Source of the DNA: Sulfurovum sp.
GTDB taxonomy: Bacteria; Campylobacterota; Campylobacteria; Campylobacterales; Sulfurovaceae
Direction of reading: 5' to 3'
DNA: 5,404 nucleotides
Assembly (NCBI GenBank): GCA_003978395.1
Contig: QNZV01000113.1
Coordinates: 1 to 5,404, forward strand
Of the stretch, positions 1 through 5,404 are shown piece by piece; the stretch's first letter is position 1; each line of letters begins with the position of its first letter. The position numbers and the translations under genes were made by a program. Under the pieces are notes generated by a model that saw nothing but the letters and a program-made list of their open reading frames with translations, ran no database searches and had not been told where the DNA came from.

Positions 1-964
1 CTACTTGGCAAGGAATTTTTGCCATTCGTTCAAGCAGATAAGCACCTGTTAGGGCAGAGTGATATGATGTCCCACAAGCACATATTTTTATATTTGTTAT
101 ATTCTCAAAAAGCTTCTCAGTTAGCTCTTCAAACTCTATCTTATCTTCTAAAACACGACCCATCATGGTATCGTTCATCACTTGACTCTGTTCATAAATC
201 TCTTTTTCCATAAAAAATCTAAAACCATCTTTTTGAGCCATCGCTTTATCGGTTGCCAAGGCTTGTTTTGTAAATGTTTTTTCGCCATTTTTATCAAATA
301 GAGTTATCTTTCCATCTTTTGCATAACCATACTCTCCATCTTCTAGGTAGTAGACTTCTGTAGCTTTTCCAATAATTGGAGTATCAGATGAAGCAAAGAA
401 AATATCATCATCTTTAAATCCAATAAGCATTGGAGAGCCATGTTTTGCAAAAAATATGGTATCAACATCTGCTTCTGTAATCAGAAGAGTGGCATATGCA
501 CCCTCTAACTTCTCTAAAGTATTTTTAAAAGATTGCCATGCGTCTTGAAGTTTATTATAATTTTTTTCAAACAGATGAACAATTGTTTCTGTATCCGTTT
601 GGCTTAAAAACTGGATACCATCATTTTGAAGTTCTGTTTTTAATTCTTGATAGTTTTCAATGATTCCATTGTGTACCACAAATGAGTACACACCCATGTG
701 AGGATGAGCATTAAGCTCAGTTGGTTTTCCATGAGTTGCCCAACGCGTATGACCAATAGATACACCAAACCCTTCACTCTGGTAACTTTTTGTTTTTTCT
801 CTTAGGTTTTTAAGTCTTCCTACTGTTTTAAAATTTTTAAGTTCTTTATTCTCTATAATTGCAATACCTGCTGAATCGTATCCTCTATATTCTAACTCTT
901 GAAGTCCATTTAATAAAATTTCTTTTTTCTCTCTTGCTCCAATATACCCAACAATTCCACACAT
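1..964 (-). CDS. glmS: Glutamine--fructose-6-phosphate aminotransferase (isomerizing), N-terminal 321 codons, cut by window edge
   Basis: Cytosolic GlmS makes glucosamine-6-phosphate and glutamate from fructose-6-phosphate and glutamine, the first committed step toward UDP-GlcNAc for peptidoglycan and lipopolysaccharide. The minus frame is open from an ATG at 964 to the left edge with no stop. It begins MCGIVGYIG, so Cys2 would be the N-terminal nucleophile of the class II glutamine amidotransferase domain after Met removal. Further hallmarks are EYRGYDSAG (25-33), HTRWATHGKP (72-81), NGIIENY (99-105) and SQTDTE (121-126). The MEKEIYEQ linker (252-259) leads into the first sugar-isomerase (SIS) domain, with CACGTSYH at 295-302. 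The last visible residues, KIPCQV, match the family just before its usual VEIASEFRYR stretch. The family is about 600 residues, so roughly half the gene, including most of both SIS domains, lies outside. It starts 2 nt after the glnD stop, which implies co-transcription. Identity is secure. Confidence 0.97.
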   Translation of the reverse strand, partial: MCGIVGYIGAREKKEILLNGLQELEYRGYDSAGIAIIENKELKNFKTVGRLKNLREKTKSYQSEGFGVSIGHTRWATHGKPTELNAHPHMGVYSFVVHNGIIENYQELKTELQNDGIQFLSQTDTETIVHLFEKNYNKLQDAWQSFKNTLEKLEGAYATLLITEADVDTIFFAKHGSPMLIGFKDDDIFFASSDTPIIGKATEVYYLEDGEYGYAKDGKITLFDKNGEKTFTKQALATDKAMAQKDGFRFFMEKEIYEQSQVMNDTMMGRVLEDKIEFEELTEKLFENITNIKICACGTSYHSALTGAYLLERMAKIPCQV

Positions 965-966
965 CT

Positions 967-3423
967 TTAGCTCTCCGTTAATTCTTTGATAATTTTCTTA
1001 GTATTATTGCAAAAGTTACCATTCTTTTCGATTAAAAAAAGGTCGTTAACTCTGTTCATTTTTGTGTGAATTTTTGCTGAGCCAATATCTATCTGTAGAC
1101 GGTCAAATATTTTTATAAGATAAGAGAGTACCCCTCTTTGATTAGGACAGTTTAGTGTCATTATGGCATGTTCTTTTGAATGGTTACAATCTATATAGAT
1201 ATTTTTTTTGTCAATATTGGGCTTAGTTAGTGATAAAAGATGTTTTTTTTCTAATGAAGAGTTAATAATTTTTTCAAGATAAAGCTCTTCATCTTTGTTA
1301 ATAGTTTCAGAAAAGTCAATTCTAAAATATTTTATTCCTGAAAAAAGCTTGTAAATATCCATTTGAACAATCTCTAAATGGGAAAGTTTATGAAGTAAAA
1401 AACTTAAATCTAGGTTATCTTCTCGTAAAATTTCAATGGTTAAAGAGTTGCTGTTTGAGATAATAAATTCATAATTTTTTAGATGTTGAGCTTTTTGAAC
1501 AATATTAATAATCCGTTGAGGAGTATTTTTTATAAAAAACATATCAGAAGTAATTTTTAGGGTTTTTTTCTGTAACGTTTTGGGTAAAGATTGGAACTCT
1601 TCTATTAACTTAAGTTGTTTCTCTTTTTTAATACGTTTAGTAGTCTCTTTTACTAAGGTAACATTGTATATAACTAAACAAGATTGTCGATATAGCGTGT
1701 TGATAAGTCGTGAATTAAAATCATTGTAAATAGGTGTTCCTACACCATTCATATCTGCGTAGGTTAAAATATAGATAAAATTTAACTCTCTTTGAGTAGG
1801 AAAGTGTGCTGAAAACTTTAAAATAGTCTGTTCTGAATATAAATCTTCTCTTTGGGCAGTAGTACTCATGAGAGTATGGTATAAAATAAGATTTTTACCT
1901 ATTTTTATCTCTTTTTCATTTAATCTAAATTTTTTAGCCAAACTTTTAAACAGTACTGTTCCTACTTCTGCATGTGGACGTTTACGCCCTTTTCCTGCAT
2001 CGTGAATGAGTACAATGAGTTTGATAAAGAGTCTCTCTTGTTCATCTAAATTATCATATATACTCTTTACTCTTGTATCTTTAATATTCTCTAATGCCTC
2101 TATACATTTAATCGTATGGACACCAACTGCATGTTGATGGTAGCCATCGAATTGAGGTAAATTGATAATTGATTTTAGATAGGGGATAGTATAGCCTAGT
2201 AGCCGAGTATCAAGTAGAGTTTCTAAAATAAGGTGGCTATGTTCTGTTTGAAAGATTCTCTTCATAAGGGGATAGACTCTCTCTTCTACATTTGGAGTCC
2301 TAAAACTGCAGTTAAGTGCTTTTAGAAAAGTAGGGTGTACAGGAAATTGTTCAGATGATGCTATACTTAGTTGCTCTAAGAGTTCAAAATAAGAGTCATA
2401 ATGATTCTGTGGGCGTAGCATGTTTATATCGTCACAACACGAACTTAATTTACTTATCCAAATAGTAGTATGAAGTTTTATTGTTTTGAGACAAGAGATA
2501 ACTTTTCTCGCAAATTGTATATGTTTTTTTTGGTTATCTTGATAGCCTAAGTATGTTGCAACAGTAGGAATGAGTTCAAGTCGTAGTCTATCCTCTTTTT
2601 TTCCTGTAGCTAGATGCAGTGCAGAACGTACTTTAAAGAGAAAATCCAAAGCAGTTCTAAACTCTTTATACTCTTTATCTGAAACAATAGAGCTGTCTAA
2701 ATCTCTAATTCTTGGTACAGTATAGAGAATATTTCCTATCCAATAGACCAAATTTGCATTTCTAAATCCACCCACTCCCTCTTTTAGATTAGGCTCCATA
2801 CTCATAGGATATTTTTTATGTAAGCTTTTCATCTCTTCTATTTTTGCTTCTATAAAAGTCTCTTGATTATCTTTACGGATTCGGTGCAGTTCATTTTGTG
2901 TTTGATGCCAAAGTTGGCTAGAACCCTCTATAAAACGTGACTCTATCATAGAAGTTTTAATGGTTATATCGGTTTGTGAAACTTCAAAAAGTTCGCCAAC
3001 CTCATGAACTCTATGACCAAGTTTTAGCCCTGCATCCCATAGAATAAGAAGAATTTTCTCTATCATCTCTTTGGTATTGTATCCTTCTACCTCTTTATAT
3101 ACAATCATTAAATCAATATCAGAATAGACACAGAGTTGTTCACGCCCATAAGAGCCAAGAGCAAGAAGCGTAATAGGTAAGGTACTTTTCATTGGCATAT
3201 AGGTACCAAACATTGAACGCATAGCTACTTGATAGACCAGTTTTATTAAAGTATCTATTTTTCGTGTATGTTTGAGCAAAAAATCTTTTCCATTGTTTTT
3301 TGAAAAAGTCTCATCAAGGGTTTTGTAATAAGTTTTAATATCTCTTTTTAAAAGTTTGGCTATTTCAAAATCGGATGCATTCTCATACATCAACGTCTCT
3401 ATTTGTGTTTTAATATTATTCAT
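967..3423 (-). CDS. glnD: [Protein-PII] uridylyltransferase / uridylyl-removing enzyme (GlnD)
   Basis: GlnD is the cytosolic glutamine sensor that adds UMP to PII proteins when glutamine is low and removes it when glutamine is high. Domains in order (818-residue numbering): a helical N-terminus; a nucleotidyltransferase core with GSYGREQL (90-97) and the metal-binding SDID (101-104); the family signature EPNLKEGVGGFRN (210-222); an HD hydrolase domain with FDGYHQHAVGVHT (425-437), HDAGK (474-478), the HAEVG histidine (484) and YHTLMS (515-520); and two C-terminal ACT-like regions. The second ACT (about 753-802, CPNQRGVLSYL) looks normal. The first (about 651-704) lacks the usual DRPGL-type turn. 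The protein is somewhat shorter than the roughly 890-residue enterobacterial enzyme. I chose the ATG at 3423 over the GTG at 3432 because AGGAG (3432-3436) sits 8 nt before the ATG but overlaps the GTG. It is followed directly by glmS and is divergent from mqnE. Confidence 0.92.
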   Translation of the reverse strand: MNNIKTQIETLMYENASDFEIAKLLKRDIKTYYKTLDETFSKNNGKDFLLKHTRKIDTLIKLVYQVAMRSMFGTYMPMKSTLPITLLALGSYGREQLCVYSDIDLMIVYKEVEGYNTKEMIEKILLILWDAGLKLGHRVHEVGELFEVSQTDITIKTSMIESRFIEGSSQLWHQTQNELHRIRKDNQETFIEAKIEEMKSLHKKYPMSMEPNLKEGVGGFRNANLVYWIGNILYTVPRIRDLDSSIVSDKEYKEFRTALDFLFKVRSALHLATGKKEDRLRLELIPTVATYLGYQDNQKKHIQFARKVISCLKTIKLHTTIWISKLSSCCDDINMLRPQNHYDSYFELLEQLSIASSEQFPVHPTFLKALNCSFRTPNVEERVYPLMKRIFQTEHSHLILETLLDTRLLGYTIPYLKSIINLPQFDGYHQHAVGVHTIKCIEALENIKDTRVKSIYDNLDEQERLFIKLIVLIHDAGKGRKRPHAEVGTVLFKSLAKKFRLNEKEIKIGKNLILYHTLMSTTAQREDLYSEQTILKFSAHFPTQRELNFIYILTYADMNGVGTPIYNDFNSRLINTLYRQSCLVIYNVTLVKETTKRIKKEKQLKLIEEFQSLPKTLQKKTLKITSDMFFIKNTPQRIINIVQKAQHLKNYEFIISNSNSLTIEILREDNLDLSFLLHKLSHLEIVQMDIYKLFSGIKYFRIDFSETINKDEELYLEKIINSSLEKKHLLSLTKPNIDKKNIYIDCNHSKEHAIMTLNCPNQRGVLSYLIKIFDRLQIDIGSAKIHTKMNRVNDLFLIEKNGNFCNNTKKIIKELTES
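971..976 (-). promoter_or_regulatory. glmS ribosome binding site inside the end of glnD
   Basis: On the minus strand GGAGAG lies 6 nt before the end of the spacer to the ATG at 964, within the last codons of glnD. With only 2 nt between the glnD stop and the glmS start, glmS is probably translated from the glnD message. I see no room for a separate intergenic promoter. Confidence 0.7.
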
Positions 3424-3431
3424 TTTTGCCA

Positions 3432-3436
3432 CTCCT
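3432..3436 (-). promoter_or_regulatory. glnD ribosome binding site (decides the start)
   Basis: The minus strand reads AGGAG, then 8 nt, then ATG at 3423. The in-frame GTG at 3432-3430, which would add three residues, uses the last G of this same AGGAG and therefore cannot be served by it. No other purine-rich motif stands at a suitable distance before the GTG. The site favours the 818-residue protein. Confidence 0.8.
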
Positions 3437-3446
3437 AATTTATTAT

Positions 3447-3455
3447 TGTTATAAT
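3447..3455 (+). promoter_or_regulatory. Extended -10 promoter for mqnE and the phosphoribosyltransferase gene
   Basis: TGTTATAAT is a full match to the extended -10 form TGnTATAAT. Transcription would begin near 3462, leaving a leader of about 20 nt with a ribosome binding site before the mqnE ATG at 3484. The -35 position falls near the glnD start and shows no consensus, which an extended -10 can tolerate. Confidence 0.65.
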
Positions 3456-3456
3456 A
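3451..3456 (-). promoter_or_regulatory. Candidate -10 element for glnD-glmS
   Basis: The minus strand has TATTAT (5 of 6 matches to TATAAT) 27 nt before the glnD ATG, which would give a short leader carrying the AGGAG site. No good -35 hexamer is seen about 17 nt upstream, as is usual for housekeeping promoters in Campylobacterota. The element overlaps the mqnE -10 on the other strand. The call rests on position and motif only. Confidence 0.4.
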
Positions 3457-3473
3457 CCGATAAAAGTAGAAAA

Positions 3474-3479
3474 AGAGGA
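3474..3479 (+). promoter_or_regulatory. mqnE ribosome binding site
   Basis: AGAGGA stands 4 nt before the ATG at 3484 in an A-rich leader. Spacing is slightly tight but acceptable, and it supports the ATG as the start. Confidence 0.6.
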
Positions 3480-3483
3480 TAAA

Positions 3484-4548
3484 ATGAGCTTAGTTGAAAG
3501 AGTAAAGAATAGAGAAAGGTTAAGCCAAGAAGAGGGGGAAGCCCTTTATGAGCTTGATTTATTTACTTTAGGCGAGTTAGCAGATGAGATTCGCATAGAA
3601 AAATTTGGAAAAAAGAGTTATTTTAATATTAATCGTCATATCAATCCAACCAATGTTTGTGCCGATATTTGTAAATTTTGTGCCTACTCTGCAAGTAGAA
3701 AAAACCCAAATCAATATACGATGAGTCATGAAGAGATTTTAGAAATAGCAACAAACTCTATTGAAAAAGGGGCAAAAGAGCTTCATATAGTATCGGCTCA
3801 TAATCCAAATGATGGAGTAGAGTGGTATATGGGGGCTTTTAGAAAAATACGTGAAAAATTTCCAAATGTTCACATAAAATCCATGACTGCTGCTGAAGTA
3901 GATTTTTTACATCGTCAATATGGACTCAGTTATGATGAGGTCTTAGACCAAATGATAGAAAATGGTGTAGACTCTATGCCAGGTGGAGGTGCAGAGATTT
4001 TTGATGAAAAGGTTCGTGAATATTTATGTAAAGGTAAAGTAACTTCAGAGCAGTGGCTAGAGATTCATGAGAAGTGGCACAATCGAGGAAAAGAGTCCAA
4101 TGCCACCATGCTTTTTGGTCATGTAGAGAGCCGAGCCAATCGAATAGACCATATGATACGATTACGTGATTTGCAAGATAAAACAGGTGGTTTTAATGCT
4201 TTTATTCCTTTGGTCTATCAAAAAGATAACAATTTTTTAAATGTAAAAAACTATCCATCGGGTCAAGAGGTTTTAAAAACCTATGCCATTTCAAGAATTA
4301 TGTTAGATAATATCCCTAATATCAAAGCATATTGGGCAACATCAACTATAAATTTGGCTCTAATAGCCCAAGAGTTCGGAGCAAATGACCTTGATGGAAC
4401 CATAGAAAAAGAGGCAATCCAATCAGCAGCAGGAGCAAAAAGTGCTAATGGTATGGAACTGGATGATTTTATTGCTTTGATTAAAAACTCTGGATTTACT
4501 CCTGTGGAGAGAGACAGTTTATATAATGAGTTGGTAGTACATGATTAA
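3484..4548 (+). CDS. mqnE: Aminofutalosine synthase (radical SAM, menaquinone biosynthesis)
   Basis: MqnE joins the S-adenosylmethionine-derived adenosyl radical to 3-[(1-carboxyvinyl)oxy]benzoate to make aminofutalosine in the futalosine route to menaquinone, the quinone of Campylobacterota respiration. The 354-residue protein is close to the usual family length. The INPTNVCADICKFCAY stretch (54-69) supplies the CX3CX2C set (Cys59, Cys63, Cys66) that binds the radical-SAM 4Fe-4S cluster. Downstream, HIVSAHNP (101-108), MPGGGAEIF (165-173), SNATMLFGHVE (205-215) and TGGFNAFIPL (234-243) fit the MqnE/MqnC group. MqnC, the later cyclising enzyme, is the main alternative. MqnE is preferred from the HIV-x-x-x-NP stretch and INPTNVC wording, remembered rather than aligned. 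The ATG has a ribosome binding site and an extended -10 promoter upstream. The stop overlaps the start of the next gene by 8 nt. Confidence 0.9.
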   Translation: MSLVERVKNRERLSQEEGEALYELDLFTLGELADEIRIEKFGKKSYFNINRHINPTNVCADICKFCAYSASRKNPNQYTMSHEEILEIATNSIEKGAKELHIVSAHNPNDGVEWYMGAFRKIREKFPNVHIKSMTAAEVDFLHRQYGLSYDEVLDQMIENGVDSMPGGGAEIFDEKVREYLCKGKVTSEQWLEIHEKWHNRGKESNATMLFGHVESRANRIDHMIRLRDLQDKTGGFNAFIPLVYQKDNNFLNVKNYPSGQEVLKTYAISRIMLDNIPNIKAYWATSTINLALIAQEFGANDLDGTIEKEAIQSAAGAKSANGMELDDFIALIKNSGFTPVERDSLYNELVVHD

Positions 4549-4990
4549 ATTCTATTACCCATACCAAGAGTTAGTATATGATTTGAAAAATTTAATTAAA
4601 ATGATAGACCAAGAGTTTGATGTTATTTTACCTATTGCCCGTGGTGGATTAACTATTGGTCAAATGTTGGGTGAATACTATAATATTCGTGAGGTCTATG
4701 CTATAAATACTATAGGTTATGATAATACTGAAAAATTAGATGAAGTGACGGTGTTTAATATTCCTAATTTACAGATGACCAAACGAGTATTGATTGTCGA
4801 TGATATTGTCGATTCTGGAGATACATTGACTTCAGTATTAAAAGTTTTAGAAACTAAATATCCAACGATAGAATTTTTTACAGCTTCTATCTTTTATAAA
4901 CCCACTGCCTCTATAGAACCCACTTGGTGGGTTAAAGAGCCTAATGGTTGGATAGAGTTCTTTTGGTCAGAGGATTTATCTGTAATATAA
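4541..4990 (+). CDS. Phosphoribosyltransferase, Gpt (xanthine/hypoxanthine-guanine) type
   Basis: This 149-residue protein belongs to the type I phosphoribosyltransferases, which transfer phosphoribose from PRPP to a base, here most likely a purine in cytosolic salvage. The PRPP-binding motif RVLIVDDIVDSGDT is at 82-95, and the early loop PIARGGLTIG at 31-40 fits the pyrophosphate-binding position. FYKP (118-121) and GWIEFFW (136-142) line up by eye with FAKP and TWIEQPW of E. coli Gpt, whose lysine, Trp and Ile contact the purine. Length is also close to Gpt (152 residues). No signal peptide or membrane segment is seen. The ATG overlaps the mqnE stop (ATGATTAA), and only a weak GAG lies upstream, so translation probably depends on coupling to mqnE. 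Family membership is firm; the exact base is not known. Hypoxanthine, guanine and xanthine are the best guesses, and no gene symbol is assigned. Confidence 0.85.
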   Translation: MIKFYYPYQELVYDLKNLIKMIDQEFDVILPIARGGLTIGQMLGEYYNIREVYAINTIGYDNTEKLDEVTVFNIPNLQMTKRVLIVDDIVDSGDTLTSVLKVLETKYPTIEFFTASIFYKPTASIEPTWWVKEPNGWIEFFWSEDLSVI

Positions 4991-4997
4991 CCTAATT

Positions 4998-5024
4998 TTA
5001 TCTTAAATATTAGATGTAAGATAA
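4998..5024 (+). repeat. AT-rich inverted repeat after the phosphoribosyltransferase gene
   Basis: TTATCTTA (4998-5005) is the exact reverse complement of TAAGATAA (5017-5024), with an 11-nt loop. It begins 7 nt after the stop codon. With six A/T pairs of eight and no T-run after it, it would make a weak hairpin. It may protect the 3' end of the message or help termination, but in such AT-rich DNA it could be chance. Confidence 0.3.
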
Positions 5025-5046
5025 CAAAAAATCTTCAATTGCCACC

Positions 5047-5071
5047 AAATAGGAGTAAAATACTCCTATTT
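5047..5071 (+). terminator. Perfect 11-bp hairpin; candidate terminator of the mqnE unit or operator of acs
   Basis: The arms AAATAGGAGTA (5047-5057) and TACTCCTATTT (5061-5071) are exact reverse complements around an AAA loop. It lies 57 nt past the phosphoribosyltransferase stop and before the acs promoter, where a terminator is expected. Against this, the plus strand continues with eight A (5072-5079) rather than a T-run, and the minus strand continues with GGTGGC, so neither side is a standard intrinsic terminator. A protein-binding dyad is an equally fair reading. Confidence 0.45.
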
Positions 5072-5127
5072 AAAAAAAAGCTCTATTTCCTATTCATATT
5101 TATCTTTTTTTATGATAAACTAGCCTC

Positions 5128-5133
5128 TATAAT
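5128..5133 (+). promoter_or_regulatory. Candidate -10 element of the acs promoter
   Basis: A perfect TATAAT stands 33 nt before the acs ATG, predicting a start near 5140 and a leader of about 27 nt. No -35 consensus is present. Instead a run of seven T at 5105-5111 covers the -35 position, in keeping with the T-rich tracts typical upstream of Campylobacterota housekeeping promoters. Confidence 0.6.
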
Positions 5134-5155
5134 TCAAATTACTGATAACAACAAT

Positions 5156-5160
5156 AAGGA
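5156..5160 (+). promoter_or_regulatory. acs ribosome binding site
   Basis: AAGGA is followed by six A and then the ATG at 5167, a good spacing that supports this start. Confidence 0.8.
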
Positions 5161-5166
5161 AAAAAA

Positions 5167-5404
5167 ATGACAGAACAGATATTTAACCCTAATCCAGAAT
5201 TTGCAAAAGATGCTAAAATAAACTCTATGGAAGCTTATTGGGCACTTCAAAATAGAGCGATAGAAGATTATGAAGGGTACTGGAAAGATTTTGCTGATAA
5301 AAAAATTGATTGGATAGAACCCTATGATACTGTTTTAGATGAGTCTAATGCACCTTTTTACAAGTGGTTTTCTAATGGGAAGCTAAATGTTTCCAATCAA
5401 TGTA
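5167..5404 (+). CDS. acs: Acetyl-CoA synthetase (AMP-forming), N-terminal 79 codons, cut by window edge
   Basis: Acs activates acetate with ATP and coenzyme A to acetyl-CoA through an acetyl-AMP intermediate, letting the cell assimilate or scavenge acetate in the cytosol. Only the N-terminal cap region is visible. It reads MTEQIFNPNPEF, then DYEGYWKDFADKKIDWIEPY (34-53), TVLDESNAP (55-63) and WFSNGKLNVSNQC (67-79). The aromatic-rich FW/YW, the IDW-x-x-PY stretch and the W-F-x-x-GKLN-x-x-x-x-C stretch that precedes IDRH in complete proteins are the family's usual N-terminal wording. Full enzymes are about 630-660 residues, so nearly 90% including the AMP-binding core lies outside. It has its own promoter and ribosome binding site. 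A related propionyl-CoA synthetase is possible from so short a piece but fits less well. Confidence 0.88.
   Translation, partial: MTEQIFNPNPEFAKDAKINSMEAYWALQNRAIEDYEGYWKDFADKKIDWIEPYDTVLDESNAPFYKWFSNGKLNVSNQC

Noticed and set aside
1..10. Apparent TAG stop at the left end of glmS
   Set aside because: Reading the minus strand, TAG at positions 3-1 is out of frame. The true last full codon is GTA (4-2), giving CQV, so the gene is open and cut only by the window edge.
19..213. Plus-strand open frame of 64 codons
   Set aside because: It lies wholly opposite the glmS coding region, where the minus frame encodes recognisable linker and SIS motifs. It has no ribosome binding site or recognisable protein, so it is a shadow frame.
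5018..5035. AAGAT / ATCTT five-base stem that would compete with the 4998-5024 repeat, like an attenuator
   Set aside because: The stem is only 5 bp and nearly all A/T, with an A-rich loop. No leader peptide, T-run or riboswitch core accompanies it, and such pairings are expected by chance here.
5034..5050. Possible sigma-54 promoter (TGGCA on the minus strand)
   Set aside because: The minus strand gives TGGCAATTG but lacks a TTGC element at the required spacing, and it points into the phosphoribosyltransferase gene with no target gene.
4991..5166. Small gene or RNA in the gap between the phosphoribosyltransferase gene and acs
   Set aside because: I saw no convincing start with a ribosome binding site and no tRNA-like or known riboswitch pattern. 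The inverted repeats and acs promoter account for what is visible.

Overview
The window looks like ordinary chromosomal DNA of a low-GC Campylobacterota bacterium, probably a free-living Sulfurimonas-, Sulfurovum- or Arcobacter-like member rather than Campylobacter or Helicobacter. The evidence is AT-rich coding DNA, the wording of the proteins (a GlnD with a GSYGREQL nucleotidyltransferase motif, an Acs N-terminus reading IDWIEPYDTV), menaquinone made by the futalosine route, and a GlnD/PII nitrogen-sensing gene next to acs. The lineage is inferred from protein resemblance by eye and was not tested by a search.

Layout. The left 3.4 kb is a minus-strand pair, glnD then glmS. GlnD starts near 3423. 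GlmS begins 2 nt after the glnD stop and runs off the left edge after 321 codons. A 60-bp divergent intergenic region (3424-3483) separates glnD from a plus-strand pair: mqnE, then a Gpt-like phosphoribosyltransferase whose start overlaps the mqnE stop by 8 nt. A 176-bp gap (4991-5166) holds two inverted repeats, one a perfect 11-bp hairpin, and a TATAAT promoter. It leads into the first 79 codons of acs, which runs off the right edge.

How the genes fit together. GlnD reads glutamine status through PII, and GlmS spends glutamine to make glucosamine-6-phosphate for cell-wall precursors, so the minus-strand pair links nitrogen sensing to a major glutamine consumer. MqnE is the radical-SAM step that makes aminofutalosine for menaquinone. 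The pathway later releases a purine base, and the coupled phosphoribosyltransferase belongs to a purine-salvage family, which suggests but does not prove a recycling link. Acs activates acetate and appears to be a separate transcription unit.

No mobile element, CRISPR array, RNA gene or clearly novel system was found. The points most worth checking are the overlapping divergent -10 elements, the degenerate first ACT domain of GlnD, the mqnE/phosphoribosyltransferase coupling, and the perfect palindrome upstream of acs.
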